A stretch of DNA of 64,000 nt from Lumbricus rubellus (lineage: Eukaryota > Annelida > Clitellata > Crassiclitellata > Lumbricidae), in the NCBI GenBank assembly GCA_945859605.1, contig OX243825.1, forward strand, positions 30,214,329 through 30,278,328, written 5' to 3'. Shown here piece by piece: positions 1 through 12,000 of this stretch; the stretch's first letter is position 1, and the number at the start of each line of letters is the position of its first letter. The notes under the pieces were generated by a model. The model did not search any database and had not been told where the DNA came from. It worked only from the letters and a program-made list of their open reading frames with translations. The position numbers and the translations under genes were made by a program.

Positions 1-2843
1 CATACATACATACATACATAGACAAAAATTGTACCAGCCTGAAACGCAATGAATTTTCAGGGGGTCCATCTAGTGATTGAAACTTTCTATTTAATATCTT
101 TAACGATAGGCTTATTAGACCGACGATGAGGCTTTAACTAGACTTTTCCTAACAGTTTTATAATTAAAACCAAAAACTTATTTAGAACTTAATTAAAGCT
201 TAATAACTTTCCATCTTAAATATTTGACTAGAACTTAATCGTCCTTCAATTTTAAAACGCTGGCTATTTTGGATGCAAATAAGTGTGTGACGTCACACAT
301 GGCTTGACCCCTCCCTCTGTCACAAACTGTCACACTTTCTTACACCCCTTCTCCCCCCCCCCCCTGGAGCGTGACGTACTTTATGGACGGCCCCAAAGAA
401 GGACTGCAGCCCTGTTTGTTTTTGATAGAACACAATGTCGTTGAGCAGCAGTAATTAACGCATCAGTAGCGAGTGTGTAACGATGCACCATAAGCAATAA
501 TGAACGATTATCATACGGGTAATTTAGCATTAGAACGGCAGACTGTGAAGCACAATAAGAACCAAAGCTGGTCAAACATGTGAAGTAATTTAACAACATC
601 AGAAGCAGACAAATAGCCGCAAACTGGTAAATGTCTTTTATTAATTTTGGTTTGATCCTTTATGTCTGTACGCGTAGACTTTTAAATGATGCCGAATCGT
701 GTGCAATCTACTGATGTAGGCCTAGTGGGATAGACTACACCAAACAGAATGATGGCTAGACACATTTTAATCGAAAGCAACCGTCAGTTATAGCCTGAGT
801 GCCAGCAAATCATCTACGGTATCTGGTATCATCTAGTATATGGTGTGCATGAAACACAGATAGCCTAAATAGGCCTACCCCGGAGGATTAACTTTAAGCA
901 GCTATCACAAAGATTGTGCAGACAGAGCCTGAAAGACTTGTGATGTCAACGGCTTCGCAGCTGTCCAGCTCAATAACTGCGTTTCGGTGTCTTCTTCTTG
1001 TAGACATTTCCTCGAGCAACGTTGCGTGGTGTTTAGACAGAAGACAGTCACCTGTCAGTCTGACATTCCACGACATACGATAAAACATTCTCCCCATTGA
1101 GTTTTATGTCCTGTTGTATAATTCACGGTCGACGGCGTCGATAGATCTTCGGAATGCGTTTCAATTAAAAAGCAATCATTGTCTCAAGCAATTTCCGGTT
1201 TTATGACTTCACGGGTCAATTGCGATCTACCCTCCGCGAGGCAGCGTGCAGCTGTGGTGCAATGCTGATACATGCCTAATTCTTATTAATATCCAAATGA
1301 ACAGTGGAGGAGCATTTGGCTGTCTTGTTTTTGTGTGGCTTTCACACATTTGAAACCCAAAACATCAGGTCGGAAATAAGTTGGGTGCTTAGGGTGATAC
1401 AGCACCCGTGTCCACAGTTTCGAGGGCATTTAGTCTATGTGCGGGGTGGACCGGCGGGTTGTCAGAGGAGGGCTTTTGGAGGGTAATTGCAGCAATCGGG
1501 CTCGAATTAGCCTACACGCGACCCTAATCCAAATAGGCCTACCGAAGAAGCGGAATGCAACTACAAATACACAATCAATAAAATCATTCTACAATGAAAT
1601 AAACTAAAGACATCGAATGACCAGTTGATATCCGAAAAAATCAGGGTATAGTCTACTTGGAGACGTTTCCGTCTTTTTATTTATAACCTAACTTTATTTC
1701 CGAAACTGGTTGATTCAATATATTCTGATATCAGATCAGAGATGGGCTAACCTATCTAACTGTCAGATCTCGTTGATTGGTTTTGATGCATGACTGTGAG
1801 TCTAACTTAAGATCATTATTCGCTTCTAGCCATTCGAGCAACATTTGCGGAAAAAATCATCGTCTTCGAGGTTAGTGTTTTATGCATAATTATATTACAT
1901 AACAAGACCTGGGAGTAGGCCCCTAATAAAGTAGGCTACATGTCACCTAGTGTCTAATCTCGACGTCTCTGGGGGAAATTCCACCAGGAAATCCCAGCCC
2001 CCGGAAAATTTCGACAGTTTTTTTATGTAGGCCTATAATAGACTATACCTACCATTCCCCTGCAGAAAAGTGACATACGTAAATTCCTCCCCAGAAAATT
2101 CGACATCTCATGTCGTCAGAAAATATCCTAGGCTATCTGCGGGTATCGTCGGTATCTGACTCGGTGGCTGTCGTACGCCCAAATCAGCCATCGTCCACCC
2201 CAGAAACTTGCATTCCATCCTAAAGCAGAGGGACAAGATTAAGCACTGCATCTTGTCACCAGCGAGGTCATACTATTATATGTTGCAACTTTTCTTATAA
2301 CAAATTTCGACCTGAATTTCGTTCGAATTCTTTGTTATTTTCGACAAGCGAACTGTGGATTATTTGGATTGCATTGAATTAGGCATAGTATGTCAATATC
2401 TCTTCCTGACGCTTTCGTAACCTTGCGTCATCTGGACCGCATTGGTTGAACGTTCACGAAAGTCATTAGGCTGAGCTTCGAAGCACACATGGCTCTGCTC
2501 CACCTGTTACAGTAAGTTCAGAGCAGCTGGCAGTGAATTCAGTCAACCGTGTCGTTAGTTAATATTGTTCCAAAGAATCGTATTGATACATTATCCTGCC
2601 GTAGAATCGCGTGCTCTGTTAGGCGTTCAAATCGGTGCAGAGAGCGCAACATGACATTGTGTGAGGCGCATGTTTATGCAGAGAATAAATTATAGGCTAC
2701 ATTGTAGGTTTTTGCATTTTGTTATATAACTTCCGCAGCTTGTATATTTTTAAGTGTATAAGAAGAAAGCTGCGAAGGTTCGGATTCTTTGCAACAATGT
2801 AGGCTAGTTCCTTGAGCTGTTTTTTTTAACCGGCTGCAGTAGC
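1..2843. other. Intergenic, no gene recognised
   Basis: AT-rich sequence with a (CATA)n tract at the very start and a C-run near 351-364. Open frames here are short, lack family motifs and have no matching splice context. I see no coding or RNA gene. Confidence 0.5.
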
Positions 2844-2851
2844 CTACTTAG

Positions 2852-3016
2852 CATGGGCGGAGTTTATCAGGGGCTAGGGGGGCTAAGCCCCTCCAAGAAA
2901 GCCCAAATTCATATTTTTAACCATGAAAATGGTATTCTTTTTCTGGGTTAGCCCTCCCAATACGGCCCAGACTCGGGGTTAGCTCCCCCAAGAACGGAAA
3001 CCAAACTCCGCCCATG
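2852..3016. mobile_element. Short hAT-like MITE with 8-bp TSD
   Basis: The 165-bp element has perfect 14-bp terminal inverted repeats (CATGGGCGGAGTTT at 2852-2865 and its complement at 3003-3016). It is flanked on both sides by the 8-bp direct repeat CTACTTAG (2844-2851 and 3017-3024). An 8-bp target duplication is the hallmark of the hAT superfamily. There is no coding capacity, so it is non-autonomous. A related left end appears at about 9228. Confidence 0.85.
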
Positions 3017-3654
3017 CTACTTAGGTCAAGTTAGTAGGTAGCCTAACTTTCGGAGCTCAGTTGAAAATCTTGAGCAGTTTTGTACGTCCACGGCTGAATG
3101 ACTCAATTAGATACAATGAAGAGACGCCGCGAATAAAAATGCCGGAATGGATTTTGATTAAGTCGACTAGATTTGAAATATTGTTCAGAAAGTGTGTCTT
3201 TTGACAACTCGTTTGAATGATTTCAACTGCCGAATACTGGACGACTGTCTAAGGAGAATTCTAGTAAGTATTATTTCGCATCCACATTGCAGTTATCTTG
3301 GATTAAGATAACATATTTTTTATTACAAGGTAAGCTTATGTATTACCGATTTAAATTATTGCAATCTTAGGCCTACTTTGTATAGGGCCTATTAATTTTT
3401 TCCTGAAAAGTTCTTTATTTCAAACCGTAGTTCGACCGTATAATCGGAATATCGTACAGACGCGCACCGTGTTAGTAAGCTTATTCCAATATTCCTCTAT
3501 CTTAGCTAGTTTTGGTGTTATTGGTTCTATGTGCTCGTTACATATTATTATTATGGTGGTCGTCGTAGACTCCAAGGAATTTTTGCAGATTATACTTGTG
3601 GAATGTCACAACACATAGGCCTATTAAGTAAGATGTTGGCTTTTAAAATACGAA

Positions 3655-4199
3655 GTGACTAGCGGACCGCCAGGCGGCCGTCCAATTTCAATTACTAGAG
3701 GACCGCCAGTCACGTGTAACCTGTCACATGAGTAGCCTAACGAGTCTTGATTCTTGAATTGTTACAATGGCGGCAGTTACCGATAGTTTGTTTTATGTCG
3801 GACAAAAAATTCTAGAAACAAGGAGAAGGGAAACGAAAAACCATTTAGATGAAATATAGTATAAATAGAAGTTTGATTAGCCTAACAAAGATAAATTTTG
3901 GTGTAAATAGAATTTGATAATCCTGTCACTCATCCCAACATGCAAAGCGTGAGGGTCGGTTAGGGCTCAGGTTATGCGTCATGAGGGTCGGTTAGGGTTA
4001 GTTTTAGGGTTAGTGCAGTCATTCTGCTGAAATTGAAGCTGAACTGATGAACTATCGTCAATACGTCGCGCTCTAATTTTATTGCATTCATTGGCAGCCA
4101 TATTGTCTGGCGGTCCGCTAGTATTCCGTATTGGACGGCCGCCACTGGCGGTCCGCTAGTATTTGAAATTTGAGGGCCGCCTGGCGGTCCGCTAGTCAC
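3655..4199. mobile_element. Fold-back element with long GC-rich inverted repeats
   Basis: The left end starts GTGACTAGCGGACCGCC at 3655 and the right end is its complement, ending at 4199; the inverted match extends about 37 bp with few mismatches. The motif CTGGCGGTCCGCTAG recurs inside (about 4105, 4146 and 4180) and in inverse form near 3700. An imperfect 12-bp direct repeat (GCTTTTAAAATA / GCCTTTAAAATA) lies just outside, but not flush with the termini, so the target duplication is uncertain. No transposase is visible. Confidence 0.65.
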
Positions 4200-4244
4200 A
4201 GCCTTTAAAATATAGCAAATCGCTGCAAAATTTAAAATGGTGAG

Positions 4245-4562
4245 CAGTACGTGGCGGCGCCAGGGTTTCAGTTTTGAGAAGAGATGAACTCGCGGAAGAA
4301 ATTTTTCATTTTCATTCGCCAAAATTTCTATTTCTGACATCCTTTATAGTCACCCGGTTGAAATCTCGTTGAAATTGTCCGTTTTCCTCGCCAATATTTC
4401 TGATGACCTTTTTTTTAGTCATTTGGCTCCATTGGGGGGGGGGGGGGGGGGCTAAGAATATAACTAACTATTTGATTTTTACATGGGGCAGATATGGATT
4501 ATGGATTGCCTTTTGGAGGGGGGGGCCTAGCCCTCTACCCCAACCCCCTAGCGCCGCTACTG
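4245..4562. mobile_element. hAT-like MITE with 8-bp TSD
   Basis: The 318-bp element begins CAGTACGTGGCGGCGCC and ends in the complement of CAGTAGCGGCGC. It is flanked by the perfect 8-bp repeat ATGGTGAG at 4237-4244 and 4563-4570. A G-run sits inside (about 4433-4451). It is non-autonomous and related in its ends to the larger elements at 32020 and 32345. Confidence 0.82.
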
Positions 4563-4570
4563 ATGGTGAG

Positions 4571-5894
4571 AAATTTACACCTAGGTCTACATTTTCATGC
4601 GCAACTATAAATTTAGTTTCCAACCACACAAATCAATGCAGAATTTATGCAGGGCTAAATATAAATTGCCTAATGCAGTGTAAGAGGACCTACATGTATA
4701 CTATCGGCCATACAACGGAATAGCGCATAACTCAATACTGAAGTTGCACTGGCTGTGTGGACTTGAAGTGTGCTTCGGCGCGTCAGCGAAAGCAGATCAA
4801 CTTATCGCTGATAGATGTTCAGAATTGCTATATATAATAGTTTTCACCACTGACCTCGTAAATACGACATCTCTTGACTGCGTAATATGATGGCAATACC
4901 ATTGTTGCATCTCTTTGACACGCTTCGATACACACAACCCCTCCCCCACACAAGACTGTGTTTGTTGATGCAATTTAATTTCAGTTACTGCTGAATAACT
5001 GTAGAACAATGTTGAGTGCATTGGACAGCAGCAGCCCGCAGGAAAACTGAAGTTGCACTGGCTGTGTGGGCTTGAGTCATGGCTGGCAAAGCCAAGGATT
5101 TGGCTATGGCAACCAGAGGGAGGATAATCTGGCAGAGAGGAAATGCTCGGACCAATTATTCTGAACAATCATGCACTTAGACTCACTGGGACCTCAAACT
5201 CAGACTGCAATTATAATTACATGAATAAGCGAATTCAATTGGACTTAGGTATAAGCTTACGTTTAGTCATGAATACAGGCTGTATGCAACACGATCGTTG
5301 AACAACGTAATCAAAAGAGAGGCCAGAAAATCCTACGTCTTTATGCATGGCAGGCAGGCTCTTTTGACACAGCCACGTGACATGGAAATGAAACGTTTCT
5401 TTCACAAGCTTCTCAGTTATCTGGCTATAAGTGGTTTATAAAGCTTAGGTATGATACAAGTAGCCCAAGTTTTATTTGACAAAAAGATACACTGGAAAGG
5501 AATTGTCACAGGTTGCAGCTTTGTAGAAATATCTTGTTATTTTATGGATTGTAATAACTTCAACTAAAATATTCTGTTTAAGCACACTAACTTCACTAAC
5601 ATAGTAAACAATATTTTATCCTTGCTTTGTGACAATCTCCGAAAATGCCAAGAACAATAATATATTTTATGTTTAAGTTACGTCTGTGTTAGCTTAGTCG
5701 GGCCTGCTTGTAATAAACTAATTGATAGATTGATTGATTTACTGATTAATTGATTATTTATTATTGACTGATTGGTTGGTTGATTAGAAGGATCATGATA
5801 ATTATAGGCTACTTCATATACATGTAGGCTTACATTAATGGCTTGCGATAGTCAGTAAGAGTGCAATTTAGTGTTTTCATTGCATGTAACAGAC
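4571..5894. other. Upstream flank of the vWA gene
   Basis: No ORF is convincing. A 30-bp sequence (4737-4766) recurs with one mismatch at 5046-5075. A TATAAA-like string lies at about 5434-5440, a weak core-promoter candidate for the downstream gene. A start-stop ATGTAA lies at 5884-5889, five bases before the proposed initiator ATG. The 5' UTR and promoter cannot be placed from sequence alone. Confidence 0.35.
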
Positions 5895-6000
5895 ATGAAT
5901 TCGTGGTTGTCGGTTCTAACGGCTGCTTGCTGTTTCTGCTGCCTTCAACGGATACATTCCGCACCTCGACCTCCAGTCCTCAGTCAATCGACGGGTTTTG
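5895..6000 (+). CDS. Exon 1: signal peptide
   Basis: The ATG at 5895 is the only in-frame ATG. It starts M-N-S-W followed by a hydrophobic, Cys-rich core ([13 protein letters not shown]) and a likely cleavage site after I-H-S-A. The exon ends in phase 1 at donor GTAAGT (6001), joining the phase-1 acceptor at 6674. Confidence 0.8.
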
Positions 6001-9000
6001 GTAAGTGCAGAATAACTAGGCCTATTGTTTCAACTGGAACACTCACCCAACACCTCGGATATAGCGAATTTCTCCTGTTATCATGCCATGGCCTAGGCGT
6101 ACGAGGCGTGGGGCCCAAATGCCCCCAAAATTCGGGCAAGTCTGTTTTTCGGGCAAGCAGACCCAGGAAAATATAAAAAAATTGTATTTTTCACGACAAT
6201 TCAACCCGATGACCAAGAACAGGTTGCCAACTTTTTAGTCTGGGAAAATTCCACCACGAGATTTATTTTTCTGGCAGAAGTAAAATCTTTGCCCCCCCCC
6301 CCAACTGCTGAAATGTCCCGTACTAATATGCGCCATGGATTATTAGGCCTACTATAAAAACAGGGATTTTGTACATCGTATGTTGTTGAATAACATTCGT
6401 AAGAAAGAAACTAGCGTGTTTCAACAAGCAGTTGCATCCATTAAAACAACTTTGATGCAATTAACATGAAGAGAAAAAAATCATAAAAACTATAACTAGG
6501 CTATTGTATGGCAATAATTGTTATATAGGCCCTAAGTGTAGGCCCTAGATTTTACCGAAATAGGCCTATCCATCTTCATGGCAGGAGAATTTCTCAGTAA
6601 ATTGGTTACAACTGAGATTTAGTTTAATAAGCTTACACGTCGTTTTATTGCTGTCAAATTTTCTCTTTTATAGCGTGCTCAGCGGACGTAGCTTTTGTGA
6701 TCGACAATTCTGGGAGCATACGAGACAAAGATCCTCCTGGAGGGAACAACTGGCTTCTCATCATCAACTTCGTCAAAGACTTAGTTCGAAGGCTTGACGT
6801 TGGTCCAAATAGCACGCACATTGGCGTCGTTGACTTCAGTAAGTTTCTGATTTTGTCTACAAGTAGGCCTAATAAGTTTAATTATGGGAGGTTTTTCAAG
6901 TTCATTCTAGATGGCGAGACACACAACTGAAAAGGCTTGGCGCTTATAATTGTGAGAGCTTTTTGTTTCCAAAGTTTCTGTTACATGGGCCTCTTGCAAC
7001 TCAGCCAGAATTTGAATTTTCATATTTAAACTTTCAGTAGGACTTATACATAATAAATTTAGTTCTTATTGATTGTCCGACTTCAATGTGCAATTCTGAG
7101 CTCTGCAAGGAGGGGATAGGCCCTATTTCAATTTCAGGTCATTATAATTATTAGCCCATAAAATTAGGCTATAGTAGGCCCTATTAAAATTCGACGACGG
7201 AGGGAACTGGCATAGACGGAATCTAAAAAATATATAAAGACGTTAACGTCTAATGTCATTAGCTACCTCTGAGTTTGGTTTAAGATAGGCTAATTTTATT
7301 GTTTTACCATTTTTATTGTTCTTTCAATTCAGGCGACGAAGGTTATCTGGATTTTGACTTCAGCGCATACGGCACTGAAGCAGAAGTTCTTTCCGCACTG
7401 GATCTCGTAAGTTACAAGGGTTATCGAACGAACACAACGGGCGGTCTGTACATCGCAAGGACCCGTCTCTTCGATCCGATATATGGCAACCGACCCAATG
7501 TTACCAACATCATCATACTTATAACGGACGGCGTTCCAACCGTGGATGCCGATAAACTACAGGGAGAGGTCGATCTGATAAAAGCAGCCAACATCAAAAT
7601 CATTGCTGTCGGAGTCACTAACGATGTAAGCCACGTCTTCTACTATGTCGAAAAAAGTGATGGTAGCCTACTCGAAATGTTGCACATAAATAATTCCACA
7701 ATTGAGCAAACGCGTAGACAATGACGCGCATAGCCTAGTCCTATATTGGGATGTGGTCCTAGATGCAAGTCTAACAGACTAAGCTCTTTTATATAGGCTA
7801 ACTGTGGGCGCGGTGGTGTAGTGGTAGTTTCGGTGCCTTAAGGCCGGAAGGTTTGCGGGTTCGAATTCCACCTCAAGCAGCTGCGTAACGACCCTGAGCA
7901 AGTCCTTCACTCGCAATCGCTCGTGCTCTTTGGCGTGAAATCCGATTCAGTGTCCGCGCTGTATTCTGGAGCGCCTCTGAGTAATATCTTGAAGAGGCAC
8001 TCTAGTAAGTGCTCATACATACATGCACACGCGCATACATAGGCCTACAACTTACAGTCGGCAAGACTGAAAAGACTATGTCAAACAAAGTTAGGTTAGT
8101 GATATTATAATTTAAAATACCTATAAATCATAAACCTTTCTATTATAATAACATCTAGCTACCTAGCCGTGGCCCTGAAAAGTCACCGGGCTTCTGGGCA
8201 TTTGTCCTCTGCCCATTAACCCCATGATTCCATAATTATCATAATCATATCAATATATCACATCGCAACATTATCATTGTAATAACCTTCGTTTGCAGAT
8301 CAATGAAGCTCTTCTGAGATCCATTGTTACTCAACCAAGTTCGGACAACTATTTCTACGCGCAGAACTTCAGCAGCCTCGATAGCATCAAGAACAACGTC
8401 GTGAATGAGAAAACTTGCGCTGCAATAAATCAATCGCCATTGCCTTCAACACCAACACCAACCACAACGACCACGGTTAAGACAACGGTTCAAACGTTGA
8501 TTGGAGCTGAAAGCCAAACACAACCAATATATTCGATCCCAGAGGCTGGTAGGGCCTAAGCTAAATTTATATCATAGTTATACGATAATCAATCGTTTTT
8601 TTAGATATTCGCTCATTGTAGCATTGATGTTCATCATGCGTCCAACTTCTAGTCTGGCTTGAATCATTTTCGTCAATTCAACTTCTATTTGACCCAAAAA
8701 ATTAATGGCTTTACCAATTCAGTTATTTTTAAGCATTAGTTATTTTCGTTCAAACTAGCGTCTATTTAAATAAGGCTACTTTTAAACTTTAACAATCCTA
8801 TTTCTTTTTAAGCAATGATTCTTTTCATCAACTAACTTAAGCTTAAGCACAGAGCTGTGTCAATTATTTCAGGATTTAATATTTCGGCTAACTTATCCAT
8901 GACATTAAAAATGATGCACCCAAGTTTCGTGCGAGTTATCTCATACAAGACATTTAACTGCTTCTGCTGTTAGGTTGCTATGCGGACGTCGCCTTTGTGA

Positions 9001-12000
9001 TCGATAATTCTGGGAGCATACGAGACAAAGATCCACCTGGCGGAAACAATTGGCTTCTCATCATCAACTTCGTCAAAGCCTTGGTTCAGTTGCTGAACGT
9101 CGGTCCTGACGGAACTCACATCGGTGTCATCGACTTTAGTAAGCTAATGTCTGCATTTGAATTCAATTAATTTTATTTGTTGTAACCAGGATATCTCAAT
9201 ATTACGACGGTTTAGTCTACGTTGTTACCATGGGCGGAGTACTGTGTCCGTTCGAAAGGGGGGGGGGGTTCAAACTTGGGCTTTGGTTTGGGGCGGAAAT
9301 AAGTCCAGATCGAGCGGCGCCGAAAATATTTTTCTCTACACGAAAAAGTTGATGACCTTTTTTAGTCATCCGCTCGAAATCTCATAAAATCCAATATATT
9401 TTTCCGTCTCGATACTAAATTGATACCATGCCAGATAATAAATTTATTTAAAAAAATATTCGCTTGTTGCATCATTATTTTGTTTCTTTCTTAATTTGTT
9501 TAAAGCAGTGAGTTTTTCTACTGTTGTAGGCGATGAAGCGTATTTGGATTTTTACTTGAATGAACACCTAACCGAAGCAGACGTGTTTTCCGCATTGGAT
9601 CTCGTAAGTTACAAAGGTTATCATACAAACACAACAGGTGGTCTGTACTTTGCAAGAACTCGCATCTTTAATCCAACGAATGGCGATCGACCTGACGCAT
9701 TGAATGTCATCATTTTGATCACGGACGGAATTCCAACCTACGATGCAGACAAGCTACAAGGGGAAGTGGACAGGATCAAGGCTCTGGGCATCAGAATTGT
9801 TGCAGTCGGAGTAACAAACGAGGTAGGTCCCTAATGTAATTTAATGATCAGAAATATTATAGAGGTACCGTTGCCTAAACGTATAAATTTTTCACCATTG
9901 CATGGGTTTCATTGATGGTCGAATACAAGTCAGATTGACGAAAAGAATTCTTGATAAATAGAAGTCGGAGTGACGAAAAGAATTCTTGATAGGCCTAAAT
10001 AGAAGTCGATTGATGAAAATTAATTTTGCCTAAATAGAAGTGAGATTTATGAAAACATTCTTGCCGAAATGGAAGCTTGATTGTTGAAATATTAGTTTTA
10101 GTTTTAATATTATTAAACAGAAGTTGCTGACTAAATAGAAGCGGGATTTGTGAAACGAATAATAATTATTCATGCTTAACCAGAAGCTCGGTCGATTAGT
10201 AGGATTCTAGCCAAATTAGAAGTTGGATTGATTAAACAGAAAAATGCCAGAACGATCGAATAATTTACGACTCTAAAATACGCGTTTGCCAACATAAGAC
10301 CTAATTGTAGAGGGACATTGAAGAATAATTCCCAAAGAAAGCCAAGGAGAACCATGGATAAGAGTCTCATGGCTTCATTTACTTAGTCTCAGCATTGTAT
10401 GCAGGCAAGTTACCGTATCTAAACTCTTTCTCTTGCCGCTTGAAGGGACTTAACCTGGCGAAACTGTCTGTAAGTAGGCCTACAAACTGAAAACTTCCCT
10501 CTACTTTTACTTAACAGCGTTTTGGGACCGGCGAAAAAAACTATTAAGACTCCTTAAAAACATTAAACTCATCAGGAAGCAAGTTATGCTAAGGAAAAAT
10601 ACTGGGAAGGTCACGACTAACACAAAATTAATAGCTTCTCTCGCAAGCATACAGATTGTAGAATTAGACGAAGCCGTCTGAGCTGACAATGGCTACAAGA
10701 GAATCAAAGGTTGCAGATTGGGATACAGTACATTGCACAGAAGATTTAGATGCAACGTTCTGTTGACAGATTAACGAAACGCTTCTGCGGTCCATCGTGA
10801 CGCAACCGAGTTCTGAGAATTTCTTCTACGCCAGCGACTTCAGCAGCCTCGACCACATCAAGAACGAAGTCGTTAACAACCAGACATGTAAAGCTATAGG
10901 CACAGCTACACCGGTGACATCGTCCACAACCAGGACAAGCACATCCACCACTACAACTACCCCATCAACTACAACGTCCACAACTACAACAACATCAACC
11001 ACCCCCTCAACTACAACGTCCACCACTACAACTACCCCATCAACTACTCCTACAACCCCCTTAACTACAAGTCCACCACCGTCGACGTCTGTCACTGATA
11101 ACACTCTGATTGGAGCAGTGTCTCCCAGTCTTCCTGTTTTCCAACTGACATCAACTACTACTGCAGCCCCCTCAGCTACAGCATCAACTACCACCACTAC
11201 TACAGCTACTCCATCTACGCTACCTGCATCGGCTACAGACTCACCTGCTTCGACTACGTCAATTTCGCCAGCAGTTCTTTCATCAACACCGTCATCGACT
11301 GTCGCTTCTCCTCCATCATCGTCTGCGTCTACCACTTCATCAGCACAACCTTCGTCGACTTCGTATCTTCCAACTCCTGACCACAGTCCATTGACCCCGG
11401 TGTCCAGTCCTCCACCGTCGACCGCTGCCACTGATAACACTTTGATTGGAGCAGTGTCTCCTAGTCTTCCAGTTTTTCAACTGACGGATTCGACCGTTTC
11501 AACGGTGAGTCCAGACACTTCACCTGCAACGACTACCACTGAGCTTCCGTTCACGATTGTTGATATCGCAGGTAAGTTGAAACCATTAATTTTGTAGGCA
11601 AAGGCTATAATTGAGAAAATCAATAAAAGTCTCGGTGTATATATTTCTAAATTCTAAATTTACTTATTAGTTGTTTGCTTTTTCGTTCAGTCATTTATTA
11701 AGTTGTATAGTTATCCGCATAATAATTAATTAATCAATTAAAAATCATAATTTCTCATGAACTCAAAGGTCATATTTCTTAGATAGACCTCGACTGCAGA
11801 TTTCCTAATCAATCAATAAGTTAATTAATTTTGACCAATTTATTAGTTATAATTAATTTACTTATCAAGTTACAGTTCAAGAATATTTAAATTTTGCTGA
11901 AATTTGATCAAAGACACTGAACAACAGTTCAGAAATTGAAATATCGGTAGCCTACTGAATACCTACTGTAGTAAAGAACGAATAAAAGTCTAATTGTTCT

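Noticed and set aside
3972..4340. 122-residue minus-strand ORF
   Set aside because: It crosses the boundary of two transposable elements and has no recognisable domain.
7804..7880. Functional tRNA gene
   Set aside because: A- and B-box-like sequences are present, but the anticodon arm and acceptor pairing are not tRNA-like and a SINE body follows.
10826..11440. Val/Asp-rich 204-residue minus-strand frame
   Set aside because: Antisense of the Thr/Ser repeats in exon 7.
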